From contig NC_088778.1 in the NCBI RefSeq assembly GCF_954871325.1, positions 32,438,730-32,502,729 on the forward strand: a stretch of 64,000 bases of DNA. Reading direction: 5' to 3'. A program made the position numbers and the translations under genes. The first letter of the stretch is position 1, and each line of letters opens with the position of its first letter. The notes below the pieces were generated by a model. It had not been told where the DNA came from, did not search any database, and worked only from the letters and a program-made list of their open reading frames with translations. Source of the stretch: Gordionus sp. m RMFG-2023. Lineage: Eukaryota; Nematomorpha; Gordioida; Chordodea; Parachordodidae. Positions 1 to 17,299 of the stretch are shown here, one piece after another.

Positions 1-180
1 TAGCCAATTGGAAAAATTTGGCATTAAATAAATTTAATTTAAATATTATTCTAGGAATGCTCGGGTTAATCTGAGCGCAGATTCTAGTTCCACGATAAAT
101 GAAGATCTATCTATGGAAAACCAAAATTAATTTAATATTGTCAACCTTTCTGAAGGCGATGCAATAATAATAAAAAAAAA
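1..180 (+). other. Left edge: short unassigned open stretch
   Basis: An AG acceptor-like site at about 53-55 is followed by a 24-codon open stretch to a TAA at about 128-130, rich in Ser, Asn, Asp and Glu. It could be a last exon of a gene to the left, an upstream exon of the RhoGEF, or decayed transposase. I found no donor that would join it to the exon at 1292 in phase, so it stays unassigned. Confidence 0.2.
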
Positions 181-861
181 CCTAAATATACAGTACAATA
201 TTTCTTTAAAGGAAAGATTTATTATGCAGCCACTACACTACATCCGAATTTCGAGAGTCTCAAAATTTTAATAGACGAAAAAGATATATATATATATATA
301 TATATATATAACAACCTCAAAAATGCGAAATGATATAAAAATTAGATGGTATCCATAAGGTCAATGCCAACTATCATTTATAACTTTCCTTATTTTTGCA
401 CTGCGCACATAAAATTCCGGGAATTCTAAATAAAATTTTTTGAGAATTTCTAGATGATTTTGATGAAGCATCAACAGCTATCGATTACAGGTATGCAGAC
501 GAACTTAAAAGATTCAGGTTAATGATAATCACTACCAAGTCAGCGTATAGCAATTTTCTATATACTAACCAAATTTGCTAAATACCGACCAAAATTTATT
601 AAAACAAGACCCTTATTATTTAACATATATTATAACGAAATCACGTGGTAAAGGCCGGCCTCCTATATATCATCCCCCCAAGGACGGAATCACCAAGTTG
701 ATTGAGAAAAAAAAACATGATCATTGCTGGGATTCGAACCCACAACCATCGGATTGACGCTCTTGCCGACCGAGGCTTTCCATCAATCAGCCCCGGCAAG
801 TTCTGCTTCTAGCGACAGGTTATTTTCTATAGCCAGTCGCCTATTAGAGGAAAGGCGTACG
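181..861 (+). mobile_element. hAT-superfamily transposase remnant (C-terminal pieces)
   Basis: Three separated plus-strand stretches read like consecutive parts of a hAT transposase C-terminus. At 181-285 is a segment with the motif AATTLHPNFESLKIL, comparable to the family's A-A-T-x-L-D-P-R-F-K motif. At 452-514 an acidic segment ends in YADELKRF, like the D-E-L-x-R-Y linker of these proteins. At 802-861 is SASSDRLFSIASRLLEERRT, comparable to the S-E-R-L-F-S-x-A-x-x-x-x-x-x-R-R dimerisation motif. The pieces are not one open frame, a (TA)n run lies at about 285-310, and a SINE sits between the second and third. It is a decayed plain DNA transposon. Motif order supports hAT; a profile search would settle it. 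Confidence 0.5.
575..795 (-). mobile_element. tRNA-derived SINE, minus strand
   Basis: Read on the minus strand, 729-741 is a near-perfect Pol III B box (GGGTTCGAATCCC) and about 761-772 is an A-box-like stretch (GGTCGGCAAGAG), spaced as in a tRNA. The head is followed by a non-tRNA body running toward about 575. I could not fold a full cloverleaf with a matched acceptor stem, so a SINE head fits better than a tRNA gene. It lies between two hAT transposase fragments, so it probably inserted into that transposon. The outer limits are approximate. Confidence 0.5.
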
Positions 862-1291
862 TAATCGAAATAAATACAACGCGGACAATTCTTCGTTTTT
901 TTTAAAAATAAAAATTAAAAGCAAAATTTCAAAAACACCTCGAATTTTCGGGCGTGACTGGCGTAATTCAAAAAATTGTCCTACGCGAGAGGCGGGTCGG
1001 GTTAAATTAAGTAGTATACGCGAAATGGCGTAAAAATTTTTTTTATCGCCACCGTGGGTGAGCGGGCCGCGAATAAAAAGTTAGGGCCCACGCCTACCTC
1101 TAGTTCATATAGATGAATTTCCGTATTATTACACGTATCATCTAATTTAAATATTTGCCATTTTGCAATTCAATTCGGACCATTATTTTGATCGCAAAAT
1201 GGAGTGCGTTAATTTAATTTTTTTAAAAAAAAATAATAACTACTGGTCTTGATGCTGCTAATTCTCTTTTTTTTGTAAATATAATTTTTAG
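862..1291. other. Intron or upstream region of the RhoGEF, no clear content
   Basis: Between the transposase remnant and the acceptor at 1290-1291 there is a short stretch with GC-rich patches (about 940-1100) that resembles no element defined elsewhere in the window. I see no exon here. Confidence 0.3.
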
Positions 1292-4200
1292 AAACGATGG
1301 TTCCAACTTCGAAAGCGGCGATAAAAGCGATAGGTTTAAAAAGGAAGACGATTTTACGGTAGCGAAGGAGAAGGACTGCACTAGACGGGCCCAAAAAATG
1401 CAACAATATTATGAGCCAAATAGTCTCAACGATTCCGTCGAAAAGCGCCAAAAAAATTATGAGCGTCCTAACAGTGTGATCCTTCCTACAGATCCTCCCA
1501 ATCACGATAACGTGGGAATTCTAGTCAACAGGAATGATATGCGTAATGATGATTATAGAGAACCTGAGAATCAATTTAACCGAGTCTCGATGTTAGGCGA
1601 GAAAGATCGATATTCCGCTAATCCCTTCATCTTAAATGACAAATCTACGAGTTCCTCTTCACCCGATTCTCGCCAAAAAGATGTGGAAAAGGATTCCGCC
1701 ATATCCGAATTGTCGGACACAAATTCTTCTTCCAATTCGAACTCCTTGCAAAATAATGGGAGAATCTGCGAACATAAAAGATACCACGCAAATAGAAACG
1801 CGAATAGTTGCAATCCAGGAAATACGATGACAGAAATTTGTACCCTGCTCAAGGACAAGAAGAACTCCTCTGGAAATAATTCTGGTCTGCCGCATGATAA
1901 CGCTTCTTTTAGCACCTCGGCAGAAAATTCTAAAGAATCACAGTACGAAGTAGCGCCAAGGGTTAGAACAAAGGTTCGAAGATATACGAAGGATAAACAA
2001 GAGAACGCGAATTATAAAAATGTATCACAATTGGACTCCTACATGAATGGGATGGATGCTAGAAATGCGTTTTCTTCCACTATCTCAGAAGTTTAAAAAT
2101 AAAATATATGTATACCTTTATTTAATTTTTTTTTTGTATTTAGTACGAAAGTTTGTCACTTCGTAATTCCCAAGTGAGCCAATCGCTTTCTAGCAAGAAC
2201 CGAAGTTTGAGTGTTCACGACATCAATATCGGGTTTTCTAAATTATCGACTCCTACAAATAATATACTAAATACATCGTTCGGTTCGGTACTCAACGAAA
2301 TTATCAGGGGCGATAAAGGTTACTCCCTATCTCCATATTGGGACGTTTCGGGAGACAATGTCGACAAAGACGACGAAATAAAGTATTACGCGCTCGCCTC
2401 CAATTATCATAAAAATAAGGAGATTGACCAAATGTCTATCCAGGATAAACTGTCGGAACTAGCCTCCAGTATAAAGGCCCGTCGAGTCTACCAAGAATCC
2501 CTTAAGGTTGCCCAGAATAAAATGAACAAGAAAGGCATCAAAAAGTTTCTAACTCTCAGACAAAGTAACAAGGATAACAGGCGTCTATCCGTATTCGATG
2601 TATCACTGACTGGCGATGATCCTAATAGAATAATTAACGCGAATGATATAGATTACCCTATTTACGGAACAGGAAGGGCGCCATATATACATCCCGCATA
2701 TCTTTCTTCTATCCATATGTCAACTATAAATAAAAATCAACAAATAACTAAAAAACATAAAAGTGACATCTGCAGATCTAATATGATTGACGGGAGATTA
2801 TTGGAAGATAAATATGATCATAGTAATAATATCTACTGGCCCAAATTACATCAGGTAATTATTATATCAAATGATAAATTATTTATTTTTTGAAGCATAT
2901 ATCTATCTGTATAATCTAATCATACGTTACGTCTTTATTTTTTTTATATTTAGGTTTATGATAGGCATTTATTGCCTAAAATGCCTCACCAAAAAATAAG
3001 ATTACAAGAAGTAAATAATGATTGTTCCAATGATCACGTTAATAAATTATATTATAACAACATAGGTATTCTACGAACTATTGGTGTCGGAGAAGTCGTA
3101 TTTGAAAAAATTGAATATCTTAGTGGAACATTTTTGTAATTGCCTTGATTTTGATACAAATGGAGAACATCCAGCATTGAGTATTCAAGATAAACATTAC
3201 CTTTTTTCCAACATCAAAGCTATCAGAGGATCCAGTGAAAAGTCATAATAATTATTATTCATTCCCTATTCCCTCACTTGTTAATTTATAATATGAAATA
3301 TATAAGATATAAAATCCAGGTGGTTATAAGATTGAATTTTATTACATAATTACAAATATCAGGTCTGTGATGCATAAACTAGAGTCAGTATTTTGGGCTC
3401 AAAATGCAGGAAATTCAGAGCTTAGTCTAACCACATGTTTCTAGCTCAAAAAAAATCTTAACCTCAACTCAAAACGAGTGCCGATGAAAAAAATAAATAT
3501 ATTTTCCTTGTTAGGTATAAAATAATTTACGGCCATTTATTAATAATCACCTGATTTATATGTTTGGCCGGCTTAATCACGAATTCCATTTTAACAAATG
3601 TCGAACTTAGTATTATTAGAAATATGAGAAAAATATGATCAAGATATTTAATTTCTTTCCTTCTTCTTAATAACGTCGAATTGTTCCCTTCCACCCCCCC
3701 CCTCCCCTCCCCTCTTTTAAGGTGAAAAAAAAATTTCTGTTGCAGTCTTGACAAACCGGAAGACATTTTTGGCGTTATCGATAAAATGCGAAGGAAAACG
3801 CGGGAAAGTTGTCAAATAGCGATAGTGAAATAAATTCATTGAGTGTTTTTTTTTAAAATATTTAAATATCTCATTTTGCCAAATACAAGTAGAATACTTC
3901 TTCTAAAATTTCGGAACAATTTGATAATATATATAAAATAAATAAAACATTTTTTTTGGAGGATTCAAAAGAGTTTTTGGTTTAGCGTCAGCATCGTTGA
4001 CCCCGAATAACACCGTTAACGTCAATTAACTACGTGTCGCGATTCGCGATCACCATTAATTCGGGGATGAGAAACAATTATTAAAAGTTTTATATTAATT
4101 TTAATCTTTCAGTTTCGTCCGCGCATTGACCGAACGATGGTTACAACAAGGACCGATAGTTGACGATATCTGCGATTTAATCATCCAGCACTGCCAAAAT

Positions 4201-7059
4201 GGCGAATCTGGCTTCGAAGCTTACATTAAATATTGCTCAAACCAAACTCACCAATATAAAGTTCTCAATTTTCTAAAGTTAGTAAAAAATATTTTATACC
4301 CATGAACTTTGAATAAAATGATATCTTCATAACTCTCGTTGGTAGATGCCAAACTAGCAGAGTTGTTAAAAGATACTTTTTAAATGGATCTAGATACAGA
4401 TACATCGTCTAAAATAATATCTAGATACCGATATTTTAATCAAAAATCTATCTAGATACAGATACAGATACCACATTTTTATATCTTCTAGATACTAGAT
4501 CCTTTAACAACTCTGCAAACTAGTATTTAATATTATATTATTATTATCATTTACGAAACTAAAATATTTGGCCCTCAATATTTAATTCGCTAACAAATTT
4601 TTTTGGATTTAAAATTGCATTAAATATCTAGGAAAAATAATTCCCGATTCACCAAGATCCTCAAGGAATTGGAAAACGATGCCATTTGTCAGGGTGTCTC
4701 GATGTATACTTTTCTAACATTACCTATTCAAAAAATATCGCATTTACCTACGTTGATTAAATCGATTGCGGATATGAGGGAACCCGACACCGAGGAACAT
4801 CTATCCGCTCAAATCGCGTTACGTTTTATTTATAATGTACGTTAAATTTTTCCGCCCGTAATCGAGAGTTTTAAGAAAGCGTTTTTATTCGGAACTTTAA
4901 ATTATTGAGAGGGCGTTTTTTTTTGAAACGCGAATGTATAATTTTACCGTAACTAGAATACTTGATTATGGTCCGACTCGAGGAAAATTGGCTGTTAACA
5001 ACAGCTGATTTATTAAAAATTTCAATCTAGCTATTTATAATCACGTGATCTGTCAGATTTGATAGGATTATTGACGAAAATGATTCGATTTTTATTTAAA
5101 AAGACACCCGTTAATAAATTCTGCCCACCTCTCTCTTACTCAATAATTAAACCTTAATTTTTAATTTTACAATTTACTTCAGAAAGAGATACTCCTTTAA
5201 TTTTGAATATACTTCATCGAATTGAAAAAACCTCTTTCAGAATGAACATCCCTTTAATTGAGTTGTTATCTTAACCTTATTCATTTGAAACAATTTGATC
5301 TTCACCTTTGGTCTTTTATAATATATATACATATATATCAGAGTTGTTAAAAGATACTTTTTAAATGGATCTAGATACAGATACATCGTCTAAAATAATA
5401 TTTAGGTATCGATATTTTAATCAAAAATCTATATATATATATACAAATACAACATTTTTATATCTAGATAAGAATCTAGATACCTGGTTAGCGTCAATGA
5501 GTTTTTTACGCAGCAATACGTTATTTTCAAAATCGCGTTTTAAAAAATTTAAAAAAAAACTGTTTTATACCGGAAATGTATATTCCATCCACGTATGGAA
5601 TACCTAACTCTATGAAACAATTTTGCGGTAACCTTTGAATCATTTATAATTTAAATTAAAATATACATTATTAAAATCTAATATAAATTAAATTAAGTTT
5701 TAAAATTTAAATTTCATTGAAACATTGTACTAAATTCATAGGGTTAGGCCTTCCTAAACATGATGGAAATTTTAAAAAAACACGCTCAAAAAAATGGTTT
5801 AAAGTCGAAAAAATATAACAGATTGCTGGAAAAACATATTGACGCTAAAATATATATATTTTATGGGAATAAATTTACTTTTTAAATGTTAAAGAGGTAC
5901 AAAAATTCATGCTTAAATTTAGTGTTGTTAAAAGACTCGTTTTGTGCCGAAAAATGGCTGACTCAATATCTTCACCCAAGAAAAATATTACGCAAGTCCT
6001 GAAGAATTTTGCTTATAGAAGGAACAAAGATCCTAGACATATATTATCGAAATCTGGCGGGTTCAGACAATATCTTTCTTGGCTATAGTATTGAGTTAAC
6101 CGTTTTTAAAAATTGGCTCAAAGTGAACCGTTTAACAACACTAATCACTTATGTATGTACATTATAAGTGAATAGGTAGGTAGATATTCAAAAGAAACTG
6201 TTAAAAAAGTATATATAAAAATCTAATCATTTCCAGTCTTTCGTTTGTTTTCTATATTTTTTTTATTTCTTATCCTATCAAAAGATTTTATCGAGATGTA
6301 AATCCGGTGCCAAACATATGGAGCGCATAGAAACCATGATAAACTTGTCCCAAAATTTAACGTTCAAAATAAAAGTTTTCATATTTAGTTTTTAAATTTT
6401 TTTCTTCTTTTTTTCAAGTATAATAATTAAAATATTATGTAAATTTAATATATTTATACATCTAAAGGAAATTCAGGTAGTTTCCAAAAATAGATACGTC
6501 ATAAAACAGGGAGACTTGACGTGCCTCTCGTTCCCGGAACATATGTTAAGTGACGTTCGCAATCTAAATAACAAAAATGTCAAGAAAATTCGACTTCACG
6601 TCATTTTGTTCAACGATTTAATGTTAATTACCAAACGTAAGAGGTAATTATTATGTTTGAAAAATATCAATTTGATAAAAACAAATTTTTTAAAGTGATC
6701 ATATCGAAGTTCACGATTATTGTGAAAAGCATTACATCAATATAAAAGACATATGTCACAATGGTAATCTCAAAATGGATCCCACCATCAATATCTTCGT
6801 AATAATTATGCTCAAAAATTACGAAAATAAATTTTATCAACTCATCATAGAATGTTTAAACAGGTAAAGAAAATGCATAAAAATTTTTTATATATCTACT
6901 TAAATTGTTTGTAAATTCCATTTTAAATATTTTTAACTTCCATTTAACTATTTTTAATTCCTTTATTTATATTATATTCCAAGGAAGGATAAGGAGAATT
7001 GGTTGAACGCTTTCAAAATAATAGGTGATGACATCGTTGTTTATCCAAATAATGTATAA
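1292..7059 (+). CDS. Ephexin-like Rho guanine nucleotide exchange factor (DH-PH), 5' end not found
   Basis: Exons: 1292-2090, 2144-2854, 2954-3010, 3066-3241, 4113-4277, 4632-4836, 6285-6374, 6477-6643, 6696-6863, 6984-7059. All junctions are GT-AG and the phases agree, giving 870 codons plus TAA with one leading base from a missing upstream exon. Residues about 1-520 are low-complexity, rich in Ser, Asn, Asp and Lys, as in the disordered N-termini of ephexins. The DH domain is about 523-730: it opens with VFYELLVSEKSYLKKL (CR1), then DKHYLFSNI, an ICDLII helix, and the LPIQKISHLPTLI region. The PH domain is about 735-865, with LHVILFNDLMLITKRK and the closing KENWLNAF helix. The DH domain catalyses GDP release from Rho GTPases and the PH domain assists at membranes. 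The protein stops just after the PH domain, so the C-terminal SH3 of vertebrate ephexins is absent. Introns of 53 and 55 bp are notable. The donor after 2090 (GTTTAA) is weak. A first Met is available at 1398, but the exon is open further upstream. Confidence 0.88.
4358..4515. mobile_element. hAT-like MITE, family 1 (CAGAGTTGTTAAA ends), RhoGEF intron
   Basis: The element starts CAGAGTTGTTAAAAGATAC and ends in TTTAACAACTCTG, so the ends are inverted repeats. It is flanked by a perfect 8-bp duplication (CAAACTAG) at 4350-4357 and 4516-4523. The inside is built of repeated TAGATAC/GTATCTA motifs and has no coding capacity. The 8-bp duplication and CAGAG end point to a hAT-type transposase in trans. 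Confidence 0.85.
5489..5847. mobile_element. Inverted-repeat element, family 7 (TAGCGTCAAT ends)
   Basis: Ends are TAGCGTCAAT and ATTGACGCTA. Inside, two inverted arms carry a TTCCGGTAA-like / TACCGGAA-like motif and ACGCGCTC-like blocks. Relatives lie at about 7998-8330, 23520-23930 and (partial) 60890-61035. No clean target duplication was found. It begins exactly where a family-1 copy breaks off, so it may have inserted into that copy. Confidence 0.55.
5920..6143. mobile_element. hAT-like MITE, family 4 (TAGTGTTGTTAAA ends)
   Basis: Begins TAGTGTTGTTAAAAGACTCG and ends CCGTTTAACAACACTA, an inverted pair. The interior holds the family's hallmark words: GACTCAATAT, AAAAATATTACGCAAG, TAGAAGGAACAAAG and TTTTTAAAAATTGGCTC. 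The flanks of this copy show no clear duplication, but other copies (49457-49642, 55210-55409) have 8-bp ones. Confidence 0.65.
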
Positions 7060-8671
7060 AATTTATTGTGAAGGCGCACATATATTAATTATTTCTATTT
7101 AACATTTGTATGTAATAAATGGTCAATTGTTGTTTTTTTTGACAGATACATAATTTATATTTATTTTTTTTCGGACAAATACATTTTACAATATATGGGA
7201 TAAAAACCTTGATTTAACCACTCATCCATGCTATCTTCAGCCAGATACTTTAAATTAGTTCCAACAACTAAAAATACAAATTATTTTAGGTTATATACGT
7301 CTATTAACAAACAGGCGTGATAAATTATCGTTTTATGAATTATAGAAAAATTAATAAATTTAGCATTATGCCCTTTCGTAGCAAAACAGAGCCTAGTTTT
7401 CTGGCTTACACATTAAAATCCCATTGGACTTTGAATAATTATGTATTTCTATTTAATCAAAAATTTTGAAGTACGGTGGGCTTTTAAGCAACAATATGTT
7501 ATTCGTGATAATTAAATAAGTTTCAATCATTTTTTTATTATTATTAATTAATTTTTAAGAATGGATGATAAATTAATTAGCGATTGGGTTATTCTTAATA
7601 AATATATATAAACGTCGCTTCAGTAGGCATATTCTCAGAAAATTGTATCTGGATACTAGATACTTCGGAAAAAAAATTCAATAAGATATAAGATGATTAT
7701 ACTTGTATCTTATCATTTTTTTTAAAAGTAGTATCTATACAAAATACTTGGTTAAGATATATTTATTTAACTAAAAGTAAATAATAATTTTTTGATAATA
7801 ATCAATTTATATCCAAAGTATACGTAAGGGCAAAAATATATAATCCGAAAATTAAAAAGTATAAATAAGCTTAAAATGTTATAATTCTAATACATTTAGT
7901 AAATCAATAAAATAATGTGAGGTAAGATATATTATATTACTACCAATCATGTATCGGTTAAAAATAAATAAACACCTACACCCAAAAATGTTTATATTTT
8001 ATGTTAGCGTCGAGTTCAACTTTAAGTCATTATTTTTTGAGCTCTGATTTTACCAGAAATGTATGCCGTCATGTTTGGAATAGCTGACCCTATGAATTTC
8101 GGACAATTTTTCACATGAACTTATAACTTAAAAAATATAAATTATCATTAAAATTTTTCCATATATTTTTTTAATATAAAATTATAAGTGACTCAAAAGA
8201 TTTATAGCAAGCTACTAGTCATAGTATAGATATTCCAAACATGGTAGAATATATTTCCGGTAAAAACGCGCTCAAAAATAATGAATTAAAGTTTTGAAAA
8301 TAACGGATTGCCCAGAATAACATTGACGCGAACACATACAATAACAAAATTAATTGATAATTAGGGGAAAGAGATATTGATATTAAAAATTTTAATCAAT
8401 ATAATTAAGTGTAGCGCCCTGTATAAAAATGAAAATCTTTTGAATATTTTTTTTTAATCAAAACATAAAAAATTTTCATAAAATTTTTAGGATAAATTTA
8501 TTGGCAATTATTGGGAAATCAAAAATAGCTCAATCAACTGATTTTCTTTTCGCGATCCAAAACAAATAAAATTATTTATAAATTATTTGACAAAATTGAC
8601 CAATTAACATATTTTAATAATTTTTAAGAAAGAGAAATGTAAGAGGAAAATAATGTAAAATTGATATTTTC
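7060..8671. other. Convergent intergenic region, RhoGEF to protease A
   Basis: Lies between two converging 3' ends. Apart from a family-7 element at about 7998-8330, it shows AT-rich sequence alignable by eye to 22590-24728. No gene seen. Confidence 0.6.
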
Positions 8672-15561
<6,890 letters not shown>

Positions 15562-17290
15562 CTTGTTTTTTTTTTAAAAAAAAATATAAATATTTCGAAA
15601 TTTAGAAAAATAATATTTTCCTAGGTTTTTTTTATAGCTAGAAAAATTTTTTTATTTCTTGCCCTCTTCTCATATTTATACCAGGGTTAGCAAGTCGGTC
15701 AATTGACCAGTCAAATTCAGTCAATTGACCAGTCAATTGACCGGTCAATTGACCGGACGAGTATTTGACCTGTCAAATACTCTAAAAAATTTAAAGGAAA
15801 AATAAATTAAAAATATGATTAAAAAAGGGAAAAAAGATGTAAATACATGTGATCACAATGTTTGCTTATTTTTTGTGTCCACAATATTAAGGGGAGAACT
15901 CACAAGTATGTGATATAATTCAAGAGTAGTAATTTCCAGAAACAATCAATTTCGACCTCTAGTTATTAGATTAAACTTTGTCCACCCTGCCCATTAATAG
16001 ACTAACAATTCCTAGTTCTACTTCTATCTTTAGAAAGAAATAGGTCGAATAGGGTTAATATTCTTATGAAAATGGAAATCGATTGAAGATCTAAGACATC
16101 AGGAAAATTGATTAAAAAATATTAAAGAATATGATGATATTGAATATGAATCAGAACAAGACTCTACTACAGATAGCTACACGTTAGTTATTGAATGACA
16201 ATGAATTTAAAAAAATTAATTATAGATTTAATTTTACTATTATTTTAAAAATAAAATTAATAAATAACTTGAAAAAAAACATATATTTGAATTTGACCAC
16301 ATTTGACCGTATTTGACCATATTTGAACCGAAACATATTTGACCGGTCAAATGTCGGTCAATTGACCGAAACATATTTGACCGGTCAAATGCACAACCCT
16401 GATTTAAACTAGCGTTGTTAAACGGCCCGATTTGAACCGATTTTTAAGAATGGCTAACTCAATATTATAGCCTAGAGATTTCGTTGATAGATGTTCAAAC
16501 ATCTGTTCCACCTGCGGGCAAAAAATCTTAGGGGCATTAAACATGATTTTCTAATAAATCTGAGGATATGTTAGATTTTGGAAGCAAACCGACAAAATAT
16601 TGTTAAAAAGCTCAAAAAAAGTCGCCACTTTCTAATAATTATTGGAGTAAGATTAGTGGCCAAAATAATGCTATGGCTGGAGACCCCAAATGGGGCTTTT
16701 TAACAACATTGGCAACACTGTCTTCTTCTCATCTTAAGCATGTCTCTCTTTGCTAATTTTTTTTTTTACAAAGCTCTAATTTTATAAACCGGAAGTAATA
16801 AGAAGTAACATTTTTTTTTTAAAAAAAATAAATTTTTACGGATTTAAATTTAATATATACAAGTTAAAATGATTCTAATATATATATATATATATAGTTA
16901 CTTATAGAACTTGGAGTGAAATTGAAACTAGATTCAACCAGGATTATACAGCAAATTATTAAAACAAGAATCATCTTCATTTTTAAAGAATACGGGATAC
17001 GGACAAAAAAAATAATTTTTTTTTAGCAAGGAGTTAAAAAAAATGTGAATTTATTTAAAACAGGTCAATATTTTAAGTAAATATTTCCCCTAATTATTTA
17101 CGGTAAAGGGTCTTTTTTAAAATATTTTATTTTCAGAAAATCAGGCTAAAATTAGATGATCAAACGGAATTTACAAGGGAGTAAATTGATTTATTGACAA
17201 GAATGATATTAAAATTAGTTTATTTTTAAGATCCCCTAAATGTGCTCGATAATTAAAATATTGACTTTAAATTTTTATATGATATTTTTA
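15562..17290. other. Region upstream of protease A's first recognised exon
   Basis: Holds the TTGACC-rich element (15682-16401), a family-4 relative (about 16414-16714) and sequence alignable to 31020-32470. The signal-peptide exon of the protease should lie here, but I could not find it. Confidence 0.5.
15682..16401. mobile_element. hAT-like element, family 9 (CAGGGTT ends, TTGACCGGTCAA palindromes), unit A only
   Basis: Starts CAGGGTTAGCAAGTCGGTC and ends GGTCAAATGCACAACCCTG. It is flanked by ATTTATAC / ATTTAAAC (7 of 8), so it is 720 bp with an 8-bp duplication. Both subterminal regions are packed with TTGACC/GGTCAA words in both orientations, including TTGACCGGTCAA palindromes, plausible transposase binding sites. 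At about 16100-16197 a short open stretch of acidic residues (EYDDIEYESEQD) may be a coding remnant. The equivalent site in unit B (about 31030) is empty. Confidence 0.85.
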
Positions 17291-17299
17291 AATAATCTG

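Larger units (their letters stand above)
4837..6284. other. Large RhoGEF intron filled with small transposons
   Basis: No exon seen. It holds a truncated family-1 MITE (about 5339-5488), a family-7 element (5489-5847) and a family-4 MITE (5920-6143). 4837-5338 shows only AT-rich sequence. Confidence 0.6.

Noticed and set aside
729-795. Functional tRNA gene
   Set aside because: B box is good but no complete cloverleaf or acceptor stem could be paired; a SINE head explains it better.
1209-1915. Minus-strand open frames at 1209-1505, 1571-1915 and 1659-1895
   Set aside because: Shadows of the RhoGEF exon 1292-2090.
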